DNA from: Rugalucina vietnamica
Taxonomy: Eukaryota > Mollusca > Bivalvia > Lucinida > Lucinidae
NCBI GenBank assembly: GCA_964017185.1
Contig: OZ024882.1
Span: forward strand, 41,017,988 to 41,081,987
DNA: 64,000 nt
Reading direction: 5' to 3'
Shown here in pieces: positions 1 through 13,800 of this stretch. Under the pieces are notes generated by a model, which saw only the letters and a list, made by a program, of their open reading frames with translations, was not told where the DNA came from and made no database searches. A program made the translations under genes and the position numbers. How positions within the stretch are numbered: position 1 is the first letter of the stretch; each line of letters opens with the position of its first letter.

Positions 1-1722
1 AACAAGTTGTCGGCACTGAGCACCTTTATGTGATTTCAACCGTCCTTAATTGATATAAAATGGCAGAGTTTGTCTTCTCATAATTAGTGTCAAAATGAGC
101 AAATCCACAGATCTCAAAATAAAATGACCTCCGTTTTCCAGTGTCAGTATTCGTAAGAATAACCTTTTATAATGTTCGTTTTATATTTGAGCCCGATACG
201 ACGAAGCGTCTACATGTACATGTATGCATACACATGTATGAACGGCCTTAAACTAGGTCAGACACAAACCAGACTGCTACCTAAGTTTGATGTGGCTAAG
301 TTGAAATGTTTGGCATCGCTAAGATGCATGTCGCCGCTCATTGTTTATTGAACTGTAACGTATGTTTTGTTGTTACATTTTCAATGCATGATCTGTCTTA
401 AACCAAATTAAAAATAAAAAAACAAACAAACTGTCTTTCGTTTCATTTCCATCCATTTGTAAAACTTGTGCATGCATTGCAATACATGTGCAAGATTACG
501 TATACAGGTGACTCGTTATTGCACATGCAATGCATGCATTTTTAAAACTTGTGCATGCTTTACATGTGCAAGGTTACTAATACATGTACATTATAGCGTC
601 TGACGATTTTGGTAGCTATGACGTCATGAATTGGTTAACTCGTAATACTGATAACTCGAAGTGATAAGCTTGGTCCGCTCGAGTTCGAGTTAACGAGAGT
701 CGCCTGTATTTGACTATTTTGTTAGGTTGCAATGACCTTGCAATGACCATAGTTTTTCCTCTTTTTTTCCTTCTAGATTTTCGACATTTTTATTAATATT
801 CATGAATATGCAGATGAGATTATTTTCATATAGGCCCATGATATCAATAAATTTGTTATTTGATTTTACCGGGTCAATAACAAAGTGACACAATTATAGT
901 TTGGGCTGAAAGTTTACTTCTGGGGTTTTAACGATTTTTCTGCCTTATTTTACAGTTTTTATTAAATTTCATGAATATGCAACGAACATAATTTACATTA
1001 TTTATCATATGATAAAACGGTTATGTCTTACCGTTCAACTGAGAACAGGTTCAGTGGTCTAGGATAAGTAATAGTGGAGACATGGCCAATTTTGCATGTA
1101 CATCCCATGTTCAAGAATAATGTTAACGGTTGCCATGGAAACTATGCGTTTTTTATTTTCATAGTGCAAACGAGTTTATCTTTAAAAATAAAACTTCTTT
1201 GCATTTCTAAAGTCCCAAAGAACAATGTTGTAATGCTGTAAATTAAAAAAAAAAAGAAAACTAAAACAAAATAACAACCGCCAACGACTACCACTGGGGG
1301 GTGGGATAACATTACCCCATACTAGAGGCAATTTTCCATCTAATATACTGTTAAAACATATAGTTTTCTACTTGATAATAATCTTACGCTATTGTTTGAG
1401 TGTAAAGTATAATTCTAAAAAGATATTTGTTCAGAAAAATATCAAAACAGGAGCTCCAGGCGCATTTTCTTCTGATTTCTGCCTATTATAAAAACTACGT
1501 TGGGTAGGTGTAAAGATTTCGTCCTAGGTAAAAACTGCTACCACAATTTGACCGTACGACGTGCCTAGAAATGTTGTAGAAGGTTCAATTATTTCATATT
1601 CACCATCAAACCTTTTCTGGGAGGTAAGTTGTGCCAGGTCAAAAACTAAGGCTCGTACAGAAAACAGCCCCTGGTCTATTTGTTTCCCATAAAATATAAA
1701 ACAAAGACCAAAATGCTAATAC
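1..1722. other. Non-coding stretch at left edge
   Basis: No gene is recognised here. It lies downstream of ClC exon 19 on the minus strand, so it is probably part of the next ClC intron. It contains ACATGTA/TGCATG-rich palindromic sequence (about 190-240 and 460-600) and AT-rich tracts. I looked for an exon encoding the second CBS domain and did not find one. Confidence 0.6.
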
Positions 1723-1876
1723 CTTGTAAGTCTGAGAAGCTAGCTGATTTTTTCTCCAGTTTACCTTCCCCATCTGACTTATTTTTCAGTATTGACCTGA
1801 GGGGGAGATTTAGGGTGTGGTATGTCCGAATCTCTTTTTCTTCTTCTGAGAGAATGTCCAGGCTGGATGAACTGGT
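1723..1876 (-). CDS. CLCN2: ClC exon 19 (inter-CBS linker, probable)
   Basis: Acceptor TATGATTACAG, donor ACAAG|GTATTAG, 51 codons plus one base, open in the phase left by exon 18. Reads [20 protein letters not shown], then [16 protein letters not shown] and a Ser-rich end. It is hydrophilic, as expected of the linker between CBS1 and CBS2. No membrane or catalytic motif supports it, so it rests on splice sites, phase and composition. Confidence 0.6.
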
Positions 1877-4800
1877 CTGTAATCATAGATACAGGTTCAT
1901 GTCACCGAATGTAGTCAAAAAGCTTAATCATCTTTTTCGATTTAAAATACATATGTAAATATTAATTCTGGTACAGGGCAGTGCTTTATTTATTGACTGT
2001 ATATTTCTGAGCTAGTAATGGCAATAAAAGCTAATGTATTATGAAAAGTTGGTCACACTGGCCTAGATATGATCTTTTCTGATCATTAAGTAAATTATTA
2101 TTCTAAAGAATGACAAATGTTCAAAAGATGAAATCATACTTAATTTGTTAACTCATAATCAGAACCAAACTGATATGTTATATGACTGATTAGCTCAGTG
2201 TTAGCTCAGTGGTTATGTTAGCTCAGTGGTTAGTGTATCTGCTTCAGGAGCCAGAGGTCATGGGTTTGCACTCTGACCACGCCTTTCCACAGGCCTATAA
2301 AATGGCACCAGTGGTTACCTTGCTTGGCGCTCACCATCATCAGTTCATGCATATCATATTTGTGACAAATGTTCATTCTCACTTAATAAAGGCAAACTGC
2401 CCATTGTCTTTCTTTCGTAATATGTACAGTCAGACATAAGTTAAGCATCACTTGAATATTTTCTGGCGGTAAACAGTACACCTTTCAGAACAGAAATATT
2501 TTCTTCGATATTTGTGATATTTGATATGTGGGTGATAATTTAAAGCACATCCGGATTAAATTAATCTTAAGGTAAACAACGAGGCTTTGTTTATGCAGGC
2601 ATACCCATACATAGTCCGAATTCACTGTTTCATTATTCATTTCACCCTGCTTTGTACCATTGATTTTAACCTAGAAATGTTTAGTACTAAAATATTTTTT
2701 GTTTCTTTGTCCTTTACAGGAGTTATAGAACTAATCTAGCTTGAATGCAGATCTGTCAACTTTTGGCAAATCGTGCAATTAGCATAAATCCAAGATGGCC
2801 GCCGGAAATCTGTGAAATTTTCAAAACGCAAAAAAGTGTAAAATGATAACTCCATATTTTGACAATACCAACACCATAATCAATCTGAAAAATTCAGACA
2901 GATATCTCGAACACATAAAAAGTTATAGAAGTTTAAAGAATGGCATACCCCCAAAATAGGGGTAGGCGTATTCAAGACACCATAGAACTTGAGCAACAAG
3001 GCCAAATGTCATTCTGAAAGGCCTAAAAAATCAGGGAAAGACGCGAGTTAAAGACCCATACAAATTAAATTTTGTTTTAGCAAGAAATTTACTTGAAAAA
3101 CACCTTTAGAAAAAAAAAGGGTGATGCTTAACTTATGTCTGACTGTATATGTAATAAGTTTAAATATTTGGACAAAAAACTGATGACCTGTTCCTATGTT
3201 CTTAGTAAACCCACTTACAGATCTAGACATAGTAACTTTAACTTCCTTCTTCTTGCCTCCTGATTCCGTCTCATTGACCTTGGTCACCATAAACCTTGGC
3301 TTAGCCATCTGCGGCTGATCTGGGATGATCTCCACCCTGGGGGGTGGGGTGGGCGGTCGTGAGGACCCGGGGGTCGACCCGTGAGAGTTGATGCCCTCGT
3401 CTTCGTCCAAAGGGAGGTAAGTCTTCTGGTCCTCACTCAGATGGACCCACAACATTCTCTCAAGTTCAAATCTCTTGACGGATCCCAGCAAGATCATGGA
3501 CTCTGAAACATTATGATGTTTGATTTTGATCTCAAAGTTCTAAAGTATGAGTTCACACTAAATTCTGCATATTAAGACACAACACATTTTTCCAATTTCA
3601 TTCAGCATTTAGACCAATTTTAATATGCATTTTTCATGCGTATTATACTCTTGTTCGTTTTATTTGCTCCTGTTTGTTTCCAAAGTTCCAGTGAAACAGT
3701 CATGATCATCTTTTTACGGTGTGCCACACGCTGAGGTCAAACTCAGGGCAGCTTGCTTTTCTAGCAGCTTTTCACCCACCTTCCTTTGGCCAAAATATAA
3801 TATAAAATACATATGTACTCATACATGTGTACTCATATTGTTGGCGGCCATTTTGTAAAAACTCCAATCTAGAAACCGTATTATATCCCCTATCTCAATA
3901 CATTATAAAAATGGCCCATGCTTTCCAAACGAAGGGGCCATTTTGAAAATGAAAGGGCATTATCGCCCATGGTCCCATTCAGAATTATCCCTGCTCATAT
4001 TTGCATGCAAAATTTGGAGGTTTTTCTATTATATTTTGAGATGGCGTATAATCTTACCTGTTGAGAGGGGAACGCTATGGCATAGTGGTAGAGCGTCAGA
4101 CTCAGAATCGAGAGGTCCTGGGTTCGATCCCCAAAGTGGCACCATGTTGTGTCCTTGAGCAAGACACATTAACTCCCTACAGTACTGGTTAAACCTAGGA
4201 AGAGTTGGCTCCATCCCGACATGACTGAAAGATTGTTGACTGGGACATTAAGCCTGAATACAAACAAACAAACAATTACCTGTTGAGTCAACAAGAGGAT
4301 ATGTCCTGTAATTTGTATCAGCTAGTAGCTCTTTTAGCTCTTTATAAGTTGATACAAAAGATATACATTTGACTTCTCTGACCATAATATCTTCAACATA
4401 GATATTCCAGGCACTGAAACAAAGACATTTGAACCACCGCATGGGAAAACCAACAATCTGCATAGGCGAAAACAAAGGGGCAGAACTGCGAAGCTGATCA
4501 GCGCCTTTGTTTTCGCTACACTGATAGTACACTTTCTCTTCTTAAATCCGAAATTTCAAGGTTCTAGTCTGCTTCTCTGCTTGTACAGCCTGTTTTATGT
4601 TGGACCTGGTCTGAAACCACATTGTTGGTTTTCCCACGAGGCAGCTCATATGCAAGAAAAATATACATGGTATGAAAATGAGCATTTAGTGATTTATTTT
4701 TGTGAATTCTTCATTCTACCAATACTTCTTTCCGATTTAACAGTGTTATGGATCAAAATTTTTGTTTATACTGAAAACACTGCATAATCATTATTTTATA

Positions 4801-7800
4801 ACAAATCTGAAATTTCAAGCCTCCAGCCATCTTCAGCAGCAGCGTCAACAAGATCTCACGAATTGCAGCTAATATTTAGAAACTGGAAAGGACACAAAGT
4901 TACACATGAGAAGACTTGTTATCAAATTGACAATCAATGTTTTTTTACCTTGACTTGGAAGACACAATGTCTGGAAGATACGGCAGTCTTTTTAACCTGA
5001 TAATACTATCATAGAATGATGGTTGAAACATGTTGGCTATTGCATTGGAAATTAACACAGCTATCTGGAATGAGATACAATATATAACAGTTAATGAGAT
5101 ATCACAGTTTCTATTAAAAGTTATACATAGATTTTGAAATAAACAGAAACTTGAAATATTACCCAAGCGTAAATAAGTCTGTCACTTTTAATGTGTCCCA
5201 ATCTTTATAAAGAGCAATAAAATGATCATTTTGCCAAAGCTGATGGTGTCCTAAACACAGTCTCTAGGATAAAACCAAAAACAACTAGAAATTGGCTGCA
5301 AGCAAGGCTTTCAGTATACCCCCCGCAAAATTATCTAAGGCCAATCACTTAAAGGCCTTTAAGTGAAACATGCAGAAAATTTGTCAAAAATATCTTTTCA
5401 GCATTATAAACCTTCATGAAAATCCTCCGTACATGTCTGACTCATGTCTGTAAGGTAATTAATAATATACTGAAAGCCCAGGGAGTAAAATTATTGTTGA
5501 TTTCACTGTACACTGTTGATCATTATTTATCATGAGAAATGGTCAAAAATTGGCTATGCTAAAAAAAGCTGTAAATTTGTCAAAAATAAATTATTCAGCA
5601 TAAGAATTCTTCATGCACATCTGAAATATATCTGGAACAAGTGTGCAAAGAATTCAAATAAAACAATGAAAGCCCTAGGAGGACTTGATTTCATAAAGTA
5701 TGCACTACCAGCCGTATTGTATATTAGCGATGGTTGAAAAATGTCTAAGTTGAAAAATGCTGTAAATTTGTCAAAAATTATTTTTTCACCAATAAAATTC
5801 TTTATGCACATCTTCAATATGTCTGTAACATGTCTGCAAAGTATTGAAAAGAATTACTGAAAGCCCCAGGAGGAGTTGGATTTCACAAAGTATGTACTAT
5901 CAACCATAATTGAATATAAGCAGAAATGGTCAAAATTGGCTAAGTTTAAAAAGCTGTAAATTTGTCAAAACTAAAATTTTCAGCATAAAAATTCTTCATG
6001 CACATCTTCAATATATCTGGAACAAATCTGCAAAGAATTAAAAAGAAACAATGAAAGCCCTAGGAGGAGTTGATTTCACAAAGTATGCACTACCAACCAT
6101 TATTGTATGTAAGCAATAGTCCAAAAATGGCTATGTTAAAAAATGCTGTAAATTTGTCAAAAAATATTTTTTCAGCATTATAATTCTTCATGCACATCTT
6201 CAATATGTCTGTAACATGTCTGCAAAGTACTGAAAAGAAATACTGAAAGCCATAGGAGGAGGTGATTTCACAAAGTATGTATGTAAGCAATAGTCGAAAA
6301 ATGGCAAAGTTAAAAAATGCTGTAAATTTGTAAAAAATTATTTTTTCAGCATTATAATTCTTCATGCACATCTTCAATATGTTTGTAACATGTCTGCAAA
6401 GTACCGAAAAGAAATACTGAAAGCCCTAGGAGGAGTTGATTTCACAAAGTATGTATGTAAGCAATAGTCGAAAAATGGCAAAGTTAAAAAATGCTTTAAA
6501 TTTGTCAAAAATTATTTTTTCAGCATTATAATTCTTCATGCACATCTTCAATATGTCTGTAACATGTCTGCAAAGTACTGAAAAGAAACACTGAAAGCCC
6601 TAGGAGGAGTTGATTTCACAAAGTATGCACTACCAACCATTATTGAATATAAGCAATGATAGAAAATTTGCTAAGTTAAAAATGCTTTAAATTTGTCAAA
6701 AATGATTTTTTTTTCAGCATAACAATTGTTCATGCACATCTGCAATATATCTGAAACATTTCAGCAAAATATTAAAAGGAAACAGTGAAAGCTGTAAGAG
6801 GAGTTGATTTCACAAAGTATGTACTTTCAGTACTATGGCAAACATGTTACAGGAAGACTTAAAAAGTCCCATAACTCTTGCAATACTGACCCTTTGGCCC
6901 CTAAATTCATACCACACATGTATTGTCTGATGGTGCAAGTGTGGTGAAAATTTGAAACAAATCAGGCAAAAGCTACTCAAGTTATTCAGCAAAGATGTCC
7001 AAATGTTGACGGAATGACGGAATCACGGAGTCACGGAATCACGGAATGACGGAGTGACGGAATGACGGAATGACGGACAGGCTGAAAACAGTATACCCCC
7101 CTAAAACTTCGTTTTGCGGGGGGTATAATTAATTTAAAGGTGGCGGTAGTGGTGTTCTTGTTTTACGTCCCATTAAACAGGTAAGGTCATATGGAGACAG
7201 CACCTTGGTTTAAAGTCTCATCTGAAAGACTGGAAAAGCCATGGAGTAAGCTTGCCACCCGAGGTTCACAAGAATGGCTTTACCTGTATGCCCAGGAAAA
7301 AAGAAAGAAAAATGTTAACATACCACAGCAGGAAGGACATGAGAAATTTGTCCAGTCAACTCAAATACTATCACAGATGTTGAAATAGTCCTGGTAACAC
7401 TACCCGACAACGCTGCAGCCCCTGAAACATGATCAAACACACATAGTAAATCAAACATGTTCACATGGCGTTAATTCACGACACGGGCAGGCTGTGAGAA
7501 ACCTGTCCTGTCAGCTCAAAACTTTTCAGAGAAATAACCATTTCCTTGTACATATTTCTTTCAATACTAACTGATATGTGCTCTTCTTGAAACAGAAGAA
7601 ATGGAAGAATACCCATAGAAATACATACATGTGTGTCCATGACCAGAAATGTGAAAGATCATCAATATGAATTGGACACACCAACTATCAGGCTACGACA
7701 TCAAGTTTAATCAATGGTCCTCCACTTTGTTCAGACCAAGATTCTGTACCACAATTTAATGTGTAATCCATCCCCATACATACCCACAACAGCATAGCCA

Positions 7801-10800
7801 CCAGGCACTATCTTATGTATCACATCTCCTGTTTTAACACCATTAGGAAACCAGGCTGCCATGCCTTCCCCAATTAATCTGCCAAAGGCTGCACCTGTTC
7901 ACAGAAGATAATACATGGTTATCATACTATTGTTTATCTTTAAAATTTTATATTCAAGGATACAGCAAAAACCCCATTTCTAAGAAAAATGTGCAAAGAT
8001 AGAAGAAAAGCCAGGTTTGTCTTCTAATGCTCAGCACCAAGAAAGCAATAAACTGGTGTTATTTTAATGCTTCTAGCATGGCTGGGGCTCAAACTTCAGG
8101 CTCCTGAAGCAGACTGTCTACCATTTGAGCTATTGAAGCCAGTAAAAGACCCATAAGTACCGAAGTTTATGCAAAGTTTATGAATATGTCACATACTCAC
8201 CTATAGTGAAGACAGGTACAAAAACACCAGCAGGTATAGGTAAAGTACTGCACAAAGCTGCCATCCAAAAGTACTCACCTATTGTGAAGACAGGTACAAA
8301 CACACAAGCAGGTATTGGTAAAGTACTGCACAAAGCTGTTATCCAAAACTACTCACCTATTGTGAAGACAGGTACAAACACACCAGCAGGTATAGGTAAA
8401 GTATTGCACAAAGCTGCCATCCAAAACCACTCACCTATTGTGAAGACAGGTACAAACACACAAGCAGGTATAGGTAAAGTATTGCACAAAGCTGCCATCT
8501 AAAATTACTCACCTATAGTGAAGACTGGTACAAACACACCAGCAGGTATAGGTAAAGTATTGCACAAAGCTGCCATCCAAAACTACTCACCTATAGAGAA
8601 GACAGGAACAAACACACCAGCAGGTATAGGTAAAGTATTGCACAAAGCTGCCATCCAAAACTACTCACCTATTGTGAAGACAGATACAAACACACCAGCA
8701 GGTATAGGTAAAGTATTGCACAAAGCTGCCATCCAAAACTACTCACCTTTTGTGAAGACAGGTACAAACACACCAGCAGGTATAGGTAAAGTACTTCACA
8801 AAGCTGCTATCTAAAACTTCTCACCTATAGTGAAGACAGGTACAAACACACCAGCAGGTATAGGTAAAGTATTGCACAAAGCTGCCATCTAAAACTACTC
8901 ACCTATTGTGAAGACAGGTACAAACACACCAGCAGGTATAGGTTAAGTATTGCACAAAGCTGCCATCCAAAACTACTCACCTATAGTGAAGACATGTACA
9001 AACACACCAGCAGGTATTGGTAAAGTATTGCACAAAGCTGCCATCTAAAACTACTCACCTATAGTGAAGACAGGTACAAACACACCAGCAGGTATTGGTA
9101 AAGTATTGCACAAAGCTGCCATCTAAAACTACTCACCTATAGTGAAGACAGGTACAAACACACCAGCAGGTATTGGTAAAGTATTGCACAAAGCTGCCAT
9201 CTAAAACTACTCACCTATAATGAAGACAGGTACAAACACACTAGCAGGTATAGGTAAAGTATTGCACAAAGCTGCCATCCAAAACTACTCACCTATAGTG
9301 AAGACAGGTACAAACACACCAGCAGGTATAGGTAAAGTATTGCACATAGCTGCCATCTAAAACTACTCACCTATAGTGAAGACAGGTACAAACACACCAG
9401 CAGGTATAGGTAAAGTATTGCACAAAGCTGCCATCCAAAACTACTCACCTATTGTGAAGACAGGTACAAACACACCAGCAGGTATTGGTAAAGTATTGCA
9501 CATAGCTGCCATCCAAAACTACTCACCTATTGTGAAGACAGGTACAAACACACCAGCAGGTATAGGTTAAGTATTGCACAAAGCTGCCATCCAAAACTAC
9601 TCACCTATTGTGAAGACAGGTACAAACACACCAGCAGGTATAGGTAAAGTATTGCACAAAGCTGCCATCCAAAACTACTCACCTATTGTGAAGACAGGTA
9701 CAAACACACCAGCAGGTATAGGTAAAGTATTGCACAAAGCTGCCATCCAAAACTACTCACCTATTGTGAAGACAGGTACAAACACACCAGCAGGTATTGG
9801 TAAAGTATTGCACAAAGCTGCCACCCAAAACTACTCACCTATTGTGAAGACAGGTACAAACACACCAGCAGGTATAGGTAAAGTATTGCACAAAGCTGCC
9901 ATCCAAAACTACTCACCTATTGTGAAGACAGGTACAAACACACCAGCAGGTATTGGTAAAGTATTGCACAAAGCTGCCATCCAAAACTACTCACCTATTG
10001 TGAAGACAGGTACAAACACACCAGCAGGTATTGGTAAAGTATTGCACATAGCTGCCATCCAAAACTACTCACCTATTGTGAAGACAGGTACAAACACACC
10101 AGCAGGTATTGGTAAAGTATTGCACATAGCTGCCATCCAAAACTACTCACCTATTGTGAAGACAGGTACAAACACACCAGCAGGTATTGGTAAAGTATTG
10201 CACAAAGCTGCCATCCAAAACTACTCACCTATTGTGAAGACAGGTACAAACACACCAGCAGGTATAGGTAAAGTATTAGGTATAGGTAAAGTATTGCACA
10301 AAGCTGCCATCCAAAACTACTCACCTATTGTGAAGACAGGTACAAACACACCAGCAGGTATAGGTAAAGTATTGCACAAAGCTGCCATCTAAAACTACTC
10401 ACCTATTATGAAGACAGGTACAAACACACCAGCAGGTATTGGTAAAGTATTGCACAAAGCTGCCATCCAAAACTACTCACCTATTGTGAAGACAGGTACA
10501 AACACATCAGCAGGTATAGGTAAAGTATTGCACAAAAGCTGCCATCCAAAACTACTCACCTATTGTGAAGACATGTACAAACACACCAGCAGGTATTGGT
10601 AAAGTATTGCACAAAGCTGCCATCCAAAACTACTCACCTATAGTGAAGACATGTACAAACACACCAGCAGGTATAGGTAAAGTATTGCACAAAAGCTGCC
10701 ATCCAAAACTACTCACCTATTGTGAAGACAGGTACAAACACACCAGCAGATATAGGTAAAGTATTGCACAAAGCTGCCACCTAAAACTACTCACCTATTG

Positions 10801-13800
10801 TGAAGACAGGTACAAACACACCAGCAGGTATAGGTAAAGTATTGCACAAAGCTGCCATCCAAAACTGAAATTTGAAGATTCAGTTTACATATACTGTAGC
10901 AACTTATCTGCACATTTTTGATTTAGACAGAAAGAATTATACCAAAGAAAGACAAATGTTCAAAGATATAATTGTTTCTTTGCTATGAATAAAATTGTTC
11001 TGTTCTTTTTGTTTAGATATGAACAGAACTGTTTTTCTTTGTTTGGAAATGAATAGAACTGTTCTATTTGTTTAGATATGAATACAAATGTTCTTTTTCT
11101 TTGGATACTAATAGCATTGTTCTTTTTGTTTGGATAATTTGTTTGGATAAGAATAGAATTGTTCTTTTTGTTTTAATAGATATGAATAGAATTGTTCTTT
11201 TTGTTTAGATATGAATAAAATTGTTCTTTTTGTTTGGATATGAATAAAATTGTTCTTGTTGTTTGGATATATGAATAAAATTGATTGTTCTTGTTGTTTG
11301 GATATGAATAAAATTCTTTTTGTTTGGACCAATCACAATGTGACATTGTGGGCTTTTCTTTTCACTGACAAACATGAATATCTTTGTTTAAAGGCATGCT
11401 CCATGACAGCACTTCTAAATTACACCGTATTGTAAAGTTGATATCAATACATGTTCTAAGAATTTATTGGCGCTTTCAAATAATGTCAAATTCATTCAGG
11501 AATTTATCAATAGCATCAAAGTAATTTTAACGTTTTTACATCACATCCTGCTAAAGTCACCTATTTTGCTATTTTGTTATCTCTGTATGTTAATGAAGTT
11601 TGAATTTTACTGTCTGGAGAAGGAAGTTATTACAAAGAATGTGGCATCGAAGAAAACTGATTTTTGTCCATATACGAAAATCTACAGTGAAACAGATACT
11701 CACATTCATAACAATAAAAATGAGTAAGTTAATATAAATATTTGTTTCTGGATGTTTCCAGTGGCTGATTATCTCTTCTTCATTCAAATCCTCAGCCTGA
11801 CCAAACGTCCAGGTTATATTGCTGAATAACTCATCTACAGCTTGGCGGTGGGTTAACTGGAAAATAATACATGAAATACAATACAGCTTGTCGGTGGGTT
11901 AACTGGACAGAAAATTTTTTGTAAGTGAAGTATCGCCCTTATTCTTTCCATTCTTTTTTTATTTCATATGAGGCAATCAAAAGATACGGTACCTCATCAT
12001 TTACAACTTTAAGATAATCCAAACCTTCTGCCTGGCTAAATTCTTGCCTATGTTTATTAAGTCTGTTTGTTTTGCAGTTTTACATCCCGGTCAACAATTT
12101 TTTTCAGTCCTGTGTCTTGCTCAAGGACACAACATGGCATCCCAGTCTGGGTAAAACCCAGGACCTCTACAGTTCTGTTTGTCACTGGCTTATTGTCCCA
12201 ATCAAAACATTTTCAGCTATATCTGGATGAAGCCATTTTCTGGTATAACTTACATGTACAACTATGGGTCAGTATCAGAAGTTAATATGTCTTATTTGAG
12301 CCGCCCCATGGGAGAACCAACAATCTGCATAGGCGAAAACAAAGGCGCAGATCAGCTTCGCGGTAACCGCAAAGCTGATCAGCGCCTTTGTTTTCACTAC
12401 TCGGATAGTACAATTAGTCTTCTACTTAAATCCAAAATTTCAAGCTTCTAGATCTTTTCTGTGCTTGTACAGGTTGGTTTGTGTCGGACCTGTTCGGAAA
12501 CCACATTGTTGGTTTTCCCACGAGGCCGCTCATTTGTTGATACAAGTAGGTGCCAGTGGGGTTCAAATCATTAGAGCCGCCTCGTGGGAAAACCAACAAT
12601 GTGGTTTCCGAGCAGGTCTGACACAAACCGGGCTGTACAAGCACCGAAGATGGCTAGAGACTGGAAATTTTGGATTTAGAAAGTAGAGGAATTGTACTAT
12701 CCGTTAGCGAAATACTATTAGCAAAAACAAAGGTGCTGATCAGCTTCTCGGTTACCGAGAAGCTGATCTGCGCCTTTGTTTTCACATATGCAGATTGTTG
12801 GTTTTCTCATGAGGCGGCTCATTAGTCTCTTAAGCTTTTATGTCTGAGGGTCTTTCACTAGGACACCGCATTCCCATTTTATTGTGAGCACTATTTTACG
12901 TCAGAAATGTTTTAATGAAGGAAGCTTTAGCACCACTTCTTGTGCTGCTATATCTTTCAAGGCTTAATTGTGTGTATATCTGTCTTACTTACATGAGCTG
13001 CATCATGAGAAAACCAGCTTTTGACATGTGCGAAATCAAAGACCCAGATCAGTTATTGCACAGCTGATAAGCATCTTTGTTTTTGCTTTTTTGTATTGTA
13101 AATCCCTTTTCTTAGATCTTAAATTTCAGGCCAGTTTGTGTCAGACATGGCCCTGAGGTTGTAAAACTTTTTTCATGCTCCACTCAGCTGAGCATGAAAT
13201 ATAATTTCCTCATTAACACTGAAACAGCCCAAATTAATTGAAATTTGAGGTTTAGACCATCAAAACCAGTAATTTATTCTGCTGATAAATGCTAAAATTT
13301 TAATATTTATCAGCAGAATATAATTTTAGTCTCAGCTGAGCTGAGACCTGCAAATTTCTAATGTAACAGCACATGTAAAGTGGCTTACCAATCCAGCAAA
13401 GAACTGCCCTAGACCCAGTGGGAATGTACAGGATGATATAACAATGGCAATAATACCTGGAACACTGTGGTTATGACAACTGACTATACTGACATGACCA
13501 ATCTGTTGACCGGGGATGTAAAGCAACAAAACAACAACTTCGGGCAACAACTAAAATGCTTACCAATCCAGCAAAGAACTGCCCTAGACCAGGTGGGAAT
13601 GTACACGACGATATAACAATGGCAATAATACCTGGGTATATAAAACAACTTACCAATCCAGCAAAGAACTGCCCTAGACCAGGTGGGAATGTACACGATG
13701 ATATAACAATGGCAATAATACCTGGGTATATAAAACGACTGAAAATAAAACAGAAATTCAATAGTATTGAGAAACATGGAAACAAAATAATATATACATA

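Noticed and set aside
1441-1475. Possible further ClC exon (minus strand, KKMRLELL-like)
   Set aside because: No donor or acceptor in the right phase and no CBS2 motif.
4066-4140. Functional tRNA gene
   Set aside because: A and B boxes are present, but the sequence continues into a SINE body with an A-rich tail and target duplications, and the stem pairing is poor.
8206-10759. Long plus-strand frames with a 26-residue repeat ([20 protein letters not shown]...)
   Set aside because: They arise because 78 bp is a multiple of three; the conserved information is the minus-strand ClC exon with its splice donor. Plus-strand frames are broken at arbitrary copies.
8201-10864. CRISPR-like regular array
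   Set aside because: Units are tandem without unique spacers, and the genome is animal nuclear DNA; the repeat is a coding exon.
13389-13648. Exon 11 copies as mutually exclusive alternative exons
   Set aside because: Their AG|GT starts require a phase-1 upstream exon, while exon 10 ends in phase 2; use would shift the frame.
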